Origin: Anaerolineae bacterium
Lineage (GTDB): Bacteria > Chloroflexota > Anaerolineae > UBA4142 > SHND01
Length of the DNA stretch: 64,000 nucleotides
Reading direction: 5' to 3'
NCBI GenBank assembly: GCA_020851635.1
Contig: JADZCJ010000044.1
Span: forward strand, 179,837 to 243,836
A program made the translations under genes and the position numbers. Within the stretch, counting starts at the first letter, position 1. Each line of letters begins with the position of its first letter. Below are positions 25,465-34,173 of the stretch, piece after piece. The notes beneath the pieces are model-generated. The model saw only the letters and a program-made list of their open reading frames with translations. It did not search any database and was not told the origin of the DNA.

Positions 25465-27084
25465 TCAGTTGTGCTTGAGCACCTGTCCGGACCGCTGTCC
25501 GGTGAGTTGCCCATCGCGCACTGCCAACACCCCATTCACCATCACATGTCGCATCCCCTGCGCGGTTTGATTCGGCTCGAACGTCGTGCCGCGTTCGGCA
25601 AAAGTTTCGGGGTCAAAAATGGCGAGATCGGCGTATGCGCCCTGTTTGATTGTTCCGCGGTCGGTGAGACCCAGCCGCGAGGCGGGCAGCGAGGTCATGC
25701 GTCGAATCGCCTCCTGCGGTGTGAACGTCCGCGTATCGCGCACAAAATGAGAATAGTACCAGCCCGCCCATGTGAACGCGCCGTGAAACGAGGTGCCCGC
25801 GAGCAGCCCATCCGTCGCCAGCGCCGTGGCATCCGACCCGACCATGCAAAGTGAATGTTTGAACGCGGGACGAATGTCATTTTCGTTATAGGCAAAAGCA
25901 ATGATCATCAACTCGTGAATGTTTTCGACATGCGCGAGCAAAATGTCATAAATGGTGTCGAACGGTTCGGTCCCCCGCGCGGCGCTGATATCGGCAATGC
26001 TTTGGCGCGAGATTTCGGGGTCGAGTTTGGAATCGAAAATGACGATGCGGCTCCAATCGTCGCGGGCGAGCGCGGTAATGATGCTGTTGTATTTTTTCAG
26101 TTCGCGCCGCGTCGCCGGGTCACTCAGCCGCGCGGCAATTTCGCGCGTGCTGCCCTCCAACGCCTGCGGCGGCAGCGCCTCGCTGAGATTGGTTGTGCCA
26201 AAGAGCCGCGTGTGCATGTCAAACGTCACATCCTGCCCGCGCCCGCGCGCCACGTCCACCTGCTCCAGCGCCTTTTGGACCGCCCAGTGACCGTCATGCG
26301 CCAGGCGTGACACAATCGAAATGTGTGAGATTTGCAGCGGAATGTCGGCAGCTCCGCCGGTACGGACCGCTTCCGCAATCGTCTCGATCGCGGCTTCTGC
26401 GCCGTCGCCCTGATTGCGCGTGTGCGTGGCATAGAATCCGCCGTATTTGGCGGCAACGCGCGCCAGCGCGGCGATTTCCTCTTCAGGGCACGCCCGCTCG
26501 GGTCCGTATTCCAACCCGGTCGAATAACCAAATGCGCCCTCTTGCATCCCCTCGGCGAGCAGCGCTTGCATCCTGTCCAATTCGGCGCGCGTCGAAGGAC
26601 GGTCTACGAGTCCCGCGACCGCCAGTCGCAAATTTCCGTTCGGGACGAGCGCGGCGACATTGACCGACGGTTTCAACTGCGCGACGCGGTCCAGATATTC
26701 GCCCACGCTGTGCCAGTGGATTTCTACATCGGGACGATACCCGTAAATGTTGCCCGAAAACTGCGCCGGGTCCGTAACTGGCGCACAGCCGTGCCCGCAG
26801 TTGCCGATCACTTCAAGCGTCGCGCCCTGCGATATCGAACTCACCGCGCGCGGGTCTGCGACGAGTGTGAAATCGGAATGACTGTGAATGTCAATAAAGC
26901 CCGGCGCGACGACCAGACCGGCAGCGTCCAAAGGCATCAGGTCCGGGGACCGGGGGCTAAGTGACGCATCGCGAAATATCTCGGCGATGCGACCGTTTTC
27001 CACGAGCAGATCAGCGAGAAAGGGCGCGCTGCCCGTCCCATCCATGATCGTGCCGTTGCGAATCAATACGCTCTCTTGGCTCAT
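25465..27084 (-). CDS. N-acyl-D-amino-acid deacylase (D-aminoacylase, copy A)
   Basis: A 539-residue amidohydrolase-superfamily enzyme. It opens VLIRNGTIMDGTGSAPFLAD, has metal histidines 67 and 69 in FIDIHSHSDF, and EVIGNCGHGCAP carrying the cysteine that bridges zinc in characterised D-aminoacylases. GYSTGLEYGPE and THTRNQGDGA are further family motifs, and the end LAIFDPETFAERGTTFEPNQ is typical. It would release D-amino acids from N-acyl forms. The ATG follows directly on the stop of copy B (zero-base gap). Confidence 0.9.
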   Translation of the reverse strand: MSQESVLIRNGTIMDGTGSAPFLADLLVENGRIAEIFRDASLSPRSPDLMPLDAAGLVVAPGFIDIHSHSDFTLVADPRAVSSISQGATLEVIGNCGHGCAPVTDPAQFSGNIYGYRPDVEIHWHSVGEYLDRVAQLKPSVNVAALVPNGNLRLAVAGLVDRPSTRAELDRMQALLAEGMQEGAFGYSTGLEYGPERACPEEEIAALARVAAKYGGFYATHTRNQGDGAEAAIETIAEAVRTGGAADIPLQISHISIVSRLAHDGHWAVQKALEQVDVARGRGQDVTFDMHTRLFGTTNLSEALPPQALEGSTREIAARLSDPATRRELKKYNSIITALARDDWSRIVIFDSKLDPEISRQSIADISAARGTEPFDTIYDILLAHVENIHELMIIAFAYNENDIRPAFKHSLCMVGSDATALATDGLLAGTSFHGAFTWAGWYYSHFVRDTRTFTPQEAIRRMTSLPASRLGLTDRGTIKQGAYADLAIFDPETFAERGTTFEPNQTAQGMRHVMVNGVLAVRDGQLTGQRSGQVLKHN

Positions 27085-28638
27085 TCACACCACACGTCCT
27101 GCATACGTTCCGGTCACCTGCCCGTTGGTCAATGCGAGTTTGCCGTTCACAATCACATGCTCCATTCCTGTCGCATACTGTTTGCCACTTTCAAAGGTGG
27201 CGCGGTCGCGCAGCTGCGCGGGATCAAAAACCACAACATCCGCCGCAAAGCCGCGTTGGAGCTGCCCGCGCTTGTCCAGCCCAAATCGCTTTGCCGCATG
27301 TCCGCTCAAATGCCAAATGGCTTGCGCCCATGCATAGTCGCCGCGCGCCCGGGTGTGGTACGCCAGAAACCGCGCAAAACAGCCGCAGCCGCGCGGGTGT
27401 GGTTTGCCGCCCGAAAATATCCCGTCGCTCCCTGCCATGTGCGCGGGATGCTGCATCAGGGTCACCATATCCTGCTCGGTGCGCTTGTTGGTCTGGTACG
27501 CAATGGCGCACACTTGCATCCCCGTTTCCACCAGCCGCTCGCAAATAAAATCGGTCGGCGTCAATCCCGCGCGCTCTGCCGCATCCAACAGGCGCAGCCC
27601 CTCTTCGTCCGCGTGATTCGGCACATACGACAACTGCAGTTGGTCCAGCCCGCGCTCGGGCATTTCAAACCACCCTTGCAATTTCTTGCGCACGTTCGGG
27701 TCACGCAAACGCCCGACCGTCGGCGCGGGTCCGCCCTCCTGCACCCACTCGGGCAGCACATGCATCGCAAGAATCGTGCAGCTGGCGAGATAACAATACG
27801 ACTCGAACGTAAAATCAATGCCTTCCTGTTCGGCTTGATTCAACAAAGGCAAAATTTCGTCGGCGCGCCCGTTCAAATGCGAAATGTGCAGGGGGACCCC
27901 GCTCGCGCGACTGATGGCAAATGCTTCGCGCATCGAGTCCAAAAGCCCCAGCTTGTTGATACGCATATGCGTGACATAAACGCCGCCGTGCTCTCGCACC
28001 GTTTCCGCGATGCGAACGAGTTCGTTCGTGTCCGCATACGCGCCGGGCAAATAATCCAGCCCGGTCGAGTATCCTTTTGCGCCCTCGCGCATCCCCGCCG
28101 CCGCAAACGTTTGCATCGTCTTGATCTCGTCGCGGGTCGCCTTCCGCGGCGCAAGCCCCATCGCTTCCATCCGCAGATTGCCGTGCGGCACGAGATACGC
28201 CACGTTGACGGCGGTCCTCCCGTTCAAGCGCGCGAGATATTCCTGCACGCTCGACCAATTCCAGTCCAGATCGGGAATGGTGTTGATCGCGCCAAAATAA
28301 TCGCGCATGTATGCCATCGTCGCGGGCGAGGCGGGCGCAAAACTGATTCCGTCCTGCCCGATAGTGTGCGTCGTCACGCCCTGCCGCAGACTCGCCTCTT
28401 GCTGCGGGTCAATGAGTAGTTGTATGTCGGTGTGAATGTGCGTGTCAATAAAACCGGGCGCGACATACAAGCCCGCCGCTTTTATCACTTGGCCATTCTG
28501 CGAGGCGGCATCAATGTCCGACGCGTCATGGCTTATATCGGCAATGCGCCCATTCTCGATCAACACATCCCCGCGAAACGGCGGCGCGCCCGAGCCGTCG
28601 AGAATGGTCCCGCTGCGGATTAGGATTCGGTCAGTCAC
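27085..28638 (-). CDS. N-acyl-D-amino-acid deacylase-like amidohydrolase (copy B)
   Basis: A 517-residue paralogue of copy A with GTG start. Metal histidines 67 and 69 lie in FIDTHIHTD and GYSTGLDYLPG is conserved. The zinc-bridging cysteine segment of copy A (GNCG) is replaced by IGQDGISFAP, so the metal centre or specificity should differ. The C-terminus VVVFDPAQLRDRATFESGKQ is standard. The two copies are head to tail, downstream of the HyuA1-HyuB1 pair, so the products of ring opening by hydantoinase-type enzymes could be their substrates (inference). Confidence 0.85.
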   Translation of the reverse strand: MTDRILIRSGTILDGSGAPPFRGDVLIENGRIADISHDASDIDAASQNGQVIKAAGLYVAPGFIDTHIHTDIQLLIDPQQEASLRQGVTTHTIGQDGISFAPASPATMAYMRDYFGAINTIPDLDWNWSSVQEYLARLNGRTAVNVAYLVPHGNLRMEAMGLAPRKATRDEIKTMQTFAAAGMREGAKGYSTGLDYLPGAYADTNELVRIAETVREHGGVYVTHMRINKLGLLDSMREAFAISRASGVPLHISHLNGRADEILPLLNQAEQEGIDFTFESYCYLASCTILAMHVLPEWVQEGGPAPTVGRLRDPNVRKKLQGWFEMPERGLDQLQLSYVPNHADEEGLRLLDAAERAGLTPTDFICERLVETGMQVCAIAYQTNKRTEQDMVTLMQHPAHMAGSDGIFSGGKPHPRGCGCFARFLAYHTRARGDYAWAQAIWHLSGHAAKRFGLDKRGQLQRGFAADVVVFDPAQLRDRATFESGKQYATGMEHVIVNGKLALTNGQVTGTYAGRVV

Positions 28639-28687
28639 TTGTCAAGAGTATTGCTGTTGTGACATTGTTTCGAATGTCAAGAGGGAT

Positions 28688-28756
28688 GGAAACGCGAATT
28701 TACGCGAATCATTGCGAATGTAATCGAACTTGAGATTCGCGCAGATTCGCGTTTCC
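28688..28756. repeat. Complete ACGCGAAT inverted-repeat element
   Basis: The 23-base arms 28688-28710 and 28734-28756 pair with two mismatches; each arm begins GGAAACGCGAAT. It fills most of the gap between HyuB1 and D-aminoacylase B. Partial copies occur at 6345-6454 and 41514-41536. Confidence 0.8.
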
Positions 28757-28765
28757 TTGCCTATG

Positions 28766-30490
28766 CTAACTCGCACCCGGTGGGTTGCCACGCGCGTGGG
28801 CTGTCGCCGCCTCATCCACCTCGAACGTTTTTTCGTTCACCACCACGCCATACTCGCGGCGCGCGGCATCCATCGAAATCTTGCCGTTTTTACAATCGCG
28901 CGCCACCAATTCCGTGGCACGGGCAAACGGGTCCCCAAAGCCGCCGCCGCCCGCGAGGCGGTGATAGATCAATTCGCCCGCCTTGATCGAGGTGGAAATC
29001 ATCGTCGGCAGGACCTCGTCGCCGTCCTCGTGTTTCAAAATATTGATCGTCCCTCGACCTGATTTGCCGCCAAACAAACCATATGGCGCGTATTCGCGGC
29101 GGTCTGAGCGGATCGCCAGATGCGCTTCGCCGTGCAGCAGCCGCCATTCGCGCTCGATCGCAAGCCCGCCGCGATACTTGCCCGCCCCGCCGGTGTCGGG
29201 AACATACCCGTATCGTTCCACGCGCACGGGATATTCCGTCTCTGCCTGTTCGATGGGGATGTTTGCCGCCACGTTGCCCGGATTGCACAGCCCATCGTTC
29301 CCGTCGCGGTCGGGACGCGCGCCCCACGTGCCCGCCATCAATTCATAAAAGATATACCGCGATTCATCGGCGCGCTGACCGCCGATAATGACCAGCGTAT
29401 TGCCGCCTTCACCGGCGGCGAGTACGCGGTCGGGCAAGAGACCCGACAGCGCGCCAAACACAGTGTCGCCCACACGAAACCCGGTGACGCCGCGCATCGA
29501 AGAGGCAGCCGGCATGACGCAATTCACGACCGTGCCAGGCGGGGCAATGATCGTCAACGGTTTGAACATGCCTGCCGTGTTGGGAATATCCTGCTGTGCG
29601 ACCGCCCGCACGCACATGGCAACGACGGAAGCGGTAAACGAAAGCGTGCTGTTCATTGCGCCGCGAATCTGCGGGGACGAGCCGGTGAAATCGGCGGTCA
29701 GACCATCCCCTTTTTTGGTGATCGTGACATGAATCTTGACGGGTCCGCCGCCCAGCCCGTCATTATCCATGTAATCGGTAAAGGACGATGACCCATCCTT
29801 CCACGAGGCGATTTCCGCGCGCAGCAGTCTCTCGGTATAGGCAATCGAATCATTGGCGCAGGTGATAAACGTCTCGACCCCATACCGGCGAATCAAATCA
29901 TGAATCGCGCGCTCGCCGATATGACACGCGGCGAGCTGGGCATAAATGTCCCCGAGAGTGAGATGCGGCAGGCGCACATTCGCGCGCAGCAGCGTAAAAA
30001 TCGCTTCGTCCGCCACGCCCTCGCGATACAGTTTGAGCCACGGCATCCGAAAGCCGTCCTGAAAAATTTCGGTATTGTCGCAAGCCGAGCTGCCCGGCAA
30101 ACGTCCGCCCAGATCGAGGTGATGCGCGGTGGAAACGGCGAACGCGACGCGGCGGTCCTCCCAGAAAATCGGCTGGACGATAAAAATGTCGGGAATGTGC
30201 ATCCCGCCGTCAAACGGGTCATTGAGAATAAACACATCGCCCGGGTTGATGTCATCGCCGAATTTCTTGAACAGCGTTTCCATCGCCGAAGGGACCGCGC
30301 CCAGATGAAAGGGAATCGTCACACCCTGGGCGATCATTTCGCCCTCGGCATTCGTCAGCGAGGTCGAATAATCCAGACAATCGCGCACGATCGTCGAATA
30401 GGCAGTGCGATACAGCGCCACCGCCATTTCATCGCCCGCCGCCGCGAGCGCATGTTGAACAATTTCGCGAGTGATTAGGTCTACAGACAT
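28766..30490 (-). CDS. hyuB: Hydantoinase/oxoprolinase subunit B (HyuB copy 1)
   Basis: A 574-residue HyuB-family subunit. It contains NDPFDGGMHIPDIFIVQP, AHHLDLGGRLPGS, IHDLIRRYGVE, the DNDGLGGGPVKIHV segment and the Gly-rich C-terminal LAGGGGFGDPFARA. HyuB pairs with the ASKHA-fold HyuA to hydrolyse 5-oxoproline, N-methylhydantoin or related cyclic amides with ATP. The start at 30490 (MSVDLITREIV) aligns with the other two copies and lies 19 bases after the HyuA1 stop. It is the most divergent of the three HyuB proteins here. Confidence 0.9.
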   Translation of the reverse strand: MSVDLITREIVQHALAAAGDEMAVALYRTAYSTIVRDCLDYSTSLTNAEGEMIAQGVTIPFHLGAVPSAMETLFKKFGDDINPGDVFILNDPFDGGMHIPDIFIVQPIFWEDRRVAFAVSTAHHLDLGGRLPGSSACDNTEIFQDGFRMPWLKLYREGVADEAIFTLLRANVRLPHLTLGDIYAQLAACHIGERAIHDLIRRYGVETFITCANDSIAYTERLLRAEIASWKDGSSSFTDYMDNDGLGGGPVKIHVTITKKGDGLTADFTGSSPQIRGAMNSTLSFTASVVAMCVRAVAQQDIPNTAGMFKPLTIIAPPGTVVNCVMPAASSMRGVTGFRVGDTVFGALSGLLPDRVLAAGEGGNTLVIIGGQRADESRYIFYELMAGTWGARPDRDGNDGLCNPGNVAANIPIEQAETEYPVRVERYGYVPDTGGAGKYRGGLAIEREWRLLHGEAHLAIRSDRREYAPYGLFGGKSGRGTINILKHEDGDEVLPTMISTSIKAGELIYHRLAGGGGFGDPFARATELVARDCKNGKISMDAARREYGVVVNEKTFEVDEAATAHARGNPPGAS

Positions 30491-30509
30491 TGTTTTTGCT
30501 CCAAAAAGC

Positions 30510-32630
30510 TCACGCGAATTCGATGACAATGTTACCAAGTTCATCGCGTTTTGCTTTAGCTTGAGGCGGCACGACAGTGGTCGAGTCGTATTCGTCAATC
30601 AACAGCGGTCCCGGCATCGTTCCGCTCAACGCGCTGCGGGTGATCACAGGCGTATCCGCAACGCCGACCCTTGCGCCAAAATAGGCGCGCCTCGTTTTAT
30701 TGCCGTTGCCTGACGCGTTACTCGACGCGCGCGTGTTCAGATCAATCGTCCCCGCGCCCGAATGCGCCCTGCCGACCACGCGCACCGCAATCACCTGCAT
30801 CAAATTGTCCTTGTCGGAGCGATGCCCATACAATCGTTCGTGTTCCGAGACAAACGCCGCATAGAGCGCCTTGATTGTGTTTTCGGTAAACGGCGCGGCG
30901 TCCCATTCTTGTGCGGTCGCGCCCATCACCGTATCGAGCAGGATTCGGATCTCTGAAGCTTGACCCAAAAAGCGCACATCCACCGCGCATGTCAGATTCA
31001 ACTCGTCGGCGCGGAACCCTTCGTGTTGAAACTGTGTGAGCAGCTGCGCTTGCAGCTCTTGTCGGATGGTTTGCAGCGCGTGCGCGTTCAAAGCGTCACC
31101 CGAGAGCAGGCAGCTGCGCACCGCGTGATGCTCGACGCCGGAAACAAGCAAGCCGAACGCGCTAAAGAGACCCGGCAGCGGCGGCACGATCACGCGGCGG
31201 TTGCCCAGCTCGTATGCAAGCCCTGCTGCATGCACCGGTCCCGAGCCGCCAAACCCCATCAACACAAATTCGCGCGGGTCGCGCCCTCGTTCGGTCGAAA
31301 CGGCGCGCAAGGCGCGCATCGTGCGCGCATTGGCAATCCGATGAACCCCTTCTGCCGCCGTCAGCACGTCCATGCCCAACGGCTTGGCTATATAGTCATA
31401 AATCGCGCGGCGCGCAGCTTCCATGTCCACGCTCACGCCGCCGTTCGCCAATTTGCCCTCACGAATATAGCCAAGCACCACATTCGCATCGGTCACGGTC
31501 GGCTCGACGCCGCCACGCCCATAACACGCAGGACCCGGCAGCGCGCCTGCGCTCTGTGGTCCCACCCGCAAACCGCCCGCGCGGTCCAGCGCGGCGATAC
31601 TGCCGCCGCCCGAACCCACTTCGGCAATATCAATGCTGGGAGCGCGGATACGGTCCGCACCACCACCGACGAGCCGGTTGCCCGCCGAAAGATTCGCGCC
31701 GACTTCGTATTCGGGACTGTAGGCGATGCGGCCCTCTTCGATCAGCGATGCTTTTGCCGTCGTCCCGCCCACATCCAGTGTAATCACATTAGGCAGACCC
31801 AACTGCCCCGCGATAAACCCCGCCGCCAGCACACCCGCAGCGGGTCCCGATTCCAGCACATAGACGGGACGCACCGCCGCGTCCTGCTCGGGCGTCAGAC
31901 CGCCCGCCGACTGCATGATCAAGAGCGGCGCCTCGATGCTCTGTGCGCCCAGCCCGCCGCGCAATTCAGCCAGATAACCCGACATGATGGGGCGCACATA
32001 GGCGTTCACCACGGTAGTCGCCGTGCGTTCGTATTCCAGCCGTTCGGGCAGGATTTCATGCGAGAGCGAAACGGGCACACCCGGCAAGAGCTCCGCCAAC
32101 AGCTTGCCGATTTGTTTTTCGTGCTGCGGAAAGGCATAAGAATGGAGCAAACACACGGCGACCGACTCGACATTTTCCGCGCGCAGCTGTGCCGCCAGTT
32201 CGCGCACCTGGCTCTCGTCCACAGGTTCCAGTTCCTCGCCGTTCGCGCCCATCCGCTCGTTCACTTCCAGGCGCAAATAGCGCTCGACGAGCGGCGCGGG
32301 TTTTTCCCAAAAGAGATCATACATTTGCGGGGCGCGAATGCGGCGCAGCTCCAACACATCGCGAAAGCCGCGGGTCGTGAGCAGAGCCGTGTGTGCGCCG
32401 CGATGTTCCAACACCGCGTTCGTCGCCACCGTCGTGCCGTGAGCGACCGCGCTCACCATATCACCGGGCGTGTTGGTCTCGCGAAGCAGATGCCCGGTCG
32501 CGTCCAACACCGCTTGCTGGAAATTGGGCGGCGAGGACAACACCTTGTGCGTCCAAACCGCGCCCTTGTCATCAATCAAGACCACATCGGTAAACGTTCC
32601 ACCCACATCCGCGCCAATTCGTGTCGTCAT
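30510..32630 (-). CDS. hyuA: Hydantoinase/oxoprolinase subunit A (HyuA copy 1)
   Basis: A 706-residue ATP-binding subunit. IGADVGGTFTDVVLI and TLDVGGTTAKASL are the two phosphate motifs of the ASKHA fold; EVGSGGGSIAALD and GPACYGRGG are HyuA landmarks. Partner of HyuB1 downstream. Upstream the D-threonine-aldolase-like gene ends immediately before its ATG, so the order is aldolase-HyuA-HyuB-two D-aminoacylases, a unit for cyclic or N-acylated amino acids. The real ring substrate is unknown; length is typical for the N-methylhydantoinase/acetone-carboxylase-beta-like family. Confidence 0.9.
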   Translation of the reverse strand: MTTRIGADVGGTFTDVVLIDDKGAVWTHKVLSSPPNFQQAVLDATGHLLRETNTPGDMVSAVAHGTTVATNAVLEHRGAHTALLTTRGFRDVLELRRIRAPQMYDLFWEKPAPLVERYLRLEVNERMGANGEELEPVDESQVRELAAQLRAENVESVAVCLLHSYAFPQHEKQIGKLLAELLPGVPVSLSHEILPERLEYERTATTVVNAYVRPIMSGYLAELRGGLGAQSIEAPLLIMQSAGGLTPEQDAAVRPVYVLESGPAAGVLAAGFIAGQLGLPNVITLDVGGTTAKASLIEEGRIAYSPEYEVGANLSAGNRLVGGGADRIRAPSIDIAEVGSGGGSIAALDRAGGLRVGPQSAGALPGPACYGRGGVEPTVTDANVVLGYIREGKLANGGVSVDMEAARRAIYDYIAKPLGMDVLTAAEGVHRIANARTMRALRAVSTERGRDPREFVLMGFGGSGPVHAAGLAYELGNRRVIVPPLPGLFSAFGLLVSGVEHHAVRSCLLSGDALNAHALQTIRQELQAQLLTQFQHEGFRADELNLTCAVDVRFLGQASEIRILLDTVMGATAQEWDAAPFTENTIKALYAAFVSEHERLYGHRSDKDNLMQVIAVRVVGRAHSGAGTIDLNTRASSNASGNGNKTRRAYFGARVGVADTPVITRSALSGTMPGPLLIDEYDSTTVVPPQAKAKRDELGNIVIEFA

Positions 32631-33695
32631 TTATTTCCCTCTCGCCGAAATTTCAAATACAGCTTGGACCTGCCCGCTGCGGATGCCATACATCCGCTCA
32701 TACAGGTTGATGGTCGTGCCGCCATGAAACGGAATCAATTCGAGTTTCTCTCCCACTTGGATATCGCGCGCCGATGCCCCGCGTTTCAAAATGCAATGCT
32801 CTTCATTCAACGCCGCGCAGGTCAGCCCTGGTTCATGCTTGACCAGCGGCAGTCCCGCATCGCTCGTGATCTTTTTGAGTCCCGCATCCGTGGTAATCAC
32901 GTTCGGCAAGGGTCGGCTCACAACCGTGGTCAGCACGCTGATCGCACATTCAAAATCTGACCATTCCGTCGCATACCGCGCATCGCCCGTCAGATACGAA
33001 CCGGGCTGAATTTCGGTCACGCCCGGAATCGTCGCCGCTGTCCGGTAGGTCGAAGAGGCGCCGACGCTCACAATCTTGACCGGAATGCCCGCGCGCTCGA
33101 TCCGGGCAACCGTGTCCAGCAATTTGGCAACCGATTCGCGGCAAGCGCGCTCGCGCTGCGCGGCGTCAAGATTGTGCATCGAACCTTCATAGCCCATCAC
33201 TCCTTCCAGGCGCAGACCCGGCATCACATTGAGCTGCCTTGCCAACTGCGCTGCAGGTTCGCCGACCGCGACGCCCGCGCGATTCAAACGCACATCCACT
33301 TCCATCAGCACCCTCACGCGCGCCCCTGACTTGACCGCCGCTTGCGAGAGTTTGGAGGCGATTTCGGCATTGTCAACGACAACCATGAGCTCGGAATCGC
33401 GCGCCAGTTCCGCCGCGAGCGCCAATTCTTGCAGCTGGACGATTTCTTTGGTCACCAGCACATCGAGGATGCCCGCGCGGACCATTACCTCCGCTTCACC
33501 CAGGTTGCCGCAGCAAATCCCCTGCGCGCCTGTCGCGATTTGTATTTTTGCGAGCGCGGGCGTCCGATGCGTCTTGGTGTGCGGGCGCAGTTTCGCAGTG
33601 GTGGTTTTGAAAAAATCCGTCATCCGCGCCTGATTGCGCTCCATGGCGTCAAGGTCGAGAATCAGCGCAGGCGTCTGAATGTCGGCGACAAACAT
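32631..33695 (-). CDS. DSD1/D-threonine-aldolase-family PLP enzyme
   Basis: A 354-residue fold-type III (alanine-racemase-like) protein. It opens IQTPALILDLDAMERN, with the Schiff-base Lys41 in RPHTKTH, and EGVMGYEG and VSVGASSTYR follow. Family members use a metal held by His-x-Asp (D-threonine aldolase) or His-x-Cys (D-serine dehydratase) near the C-terminus. Here that stretch reads PFHGGTTINLYE, so the His (about 324) remains but the second ligand is Gly. Activity may be altered. It leads the HyuA1-HyuB1 unit and is transcribed divergently from the DUF433 gene. Confidence 0.8.
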   Translation of the reverse strand: MFVADIQTPALILDLDAMERNQARMTDFFKTTTAKLRPHTKTHRTPALAKIQIATGAQGICCGNLGEAEVMVRAGILDVLVTKEIVQLQELALAAELARDSELMVVVDNAEIASKLSQAAVKSGARVRVLMEVDVRLNRAGVAVGEPAAQLARQLNVMPGLRLEGVMGYEGSMHNLDAAQRERACRESVAKLLDTVARIERAGIPVKIVSVGASSTYRTAATIPGVTEIQPGSYLTGDARYATEWSDFECAISVLTTVVSRPLPNVITTDAGLKKITSDAGLPLVKHEPGLTCAALNEEHCILKRGASARDIQVGEKLELIPFHGGTTINLYERMYGIRSGQVQAVFEISARGK

Positions 33696-33701
33696 CTATT
33701 G

Positions 33702-33707
33702 TATAAT
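33702..33707 (+). promoter_or_regulatory. -10 box and ribosome site of the DUF433 gene
   Basis: A perfect TATAAT at 33702-33707 is followed by GAGAGG at 33715-33720, seven bases before ATG 33728. No good -35 is visible. The box falls in the 32-base gap between divergent genes. Confidence 0.5.
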
Positions 33708-33727
33708 TCTCAACGAGAGGCGAAACC

Positions 33728-34057
33728 ATGCAACTCGAAGACTATTTTGACGTAAATGCGCCCGATGATATTCGCATCAAGGGGCATCGCATCGGTATCG
33801 AATCTGTGCTGTATGATTATCTGTTTCGAGAGCGCACGCCCGAGCAAATCGCCCAGCGTTATCCGTCCCTTGAATTGGAGCAGATTTATGCCACAATTCT
33901 GTACTATTTGCGGAATCGTGAAACCATCAATGCATACATGCGAGACTGGCTGATTTGGCGAGAAAATGCTCGCGCTGAGCAAGACCGAAATCCGCCGCCG
34001 GTGCTCATTCATCTCCGCGAGCAGATGGCAGACCGCAAAAACTCGCAACCGGCATGA
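33728..34057 (+). CDS. DUF433-family antitoxin-like protein
   Basis: A 109-residue protein with the DUF433 pattern: GHRIGIESVLYDYLFRERTP, EQIAQRYPSLELEQIYATI, then a variable tail. DUF433 proteins are small helix-turn-helix-like antitoxins usually followed by a DUF5615 PIN-like toxin. That partner is present but truncated, overlapping this stop by four bases. It is the only plus-strand gene inside the 37-kb minus-strand catabolic block, so it looks like an inserted or older relic module. Confidence 0.85.
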   Translation: MQLEDYFDVNAPDDIRIKGHRIGIESVLYDYLFRERTPEQIAQRYPSLELEQIYATILYYLRNRETINAYMRDWLIWRENARAEQDRNPPPVLIHLREQMADRKNSQPA

Positions 34058-34173
34058 CTATGCGCTACCTGCTCGATGAGAATGTTGACCCGATCATTCG
34101 CCGCGAATTACAGAGTCGTGAAGCGACGATGGTTGTATGGCGCTCTGCTATAGCCGCGAATTCAGGAGAATAG
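34054..34173 (+). pseudogene. Truncated DUF5615 PIN-like toxin
   Basis: The ATGA overlap with the DUF433 stop starts a 39-codon frame. It begins MTMRYLLDENVDPIIRREL, the DUF5615 opening, and reads on to REATMVVWR. After that the family would continue for some 80-90 residues, but the frame shifts to unrelated sequence and stops at 34173, inside the end of the ceramidase-like gene on the other strand. This places a deletion or recombination junction near 34142. The catalytic C-terminal part is missing, so no active toxin is expected. Confidence 0.75.

Noticed and set aside
30960..32960. Long plus-strand open frame of over 600 codons opposite hyuA1
   Set aside because: It is antisense to a well-supported HyuA gene, has a His/Arg-rich composition typical of shadow frames in high-GC DNA, and no family motif.
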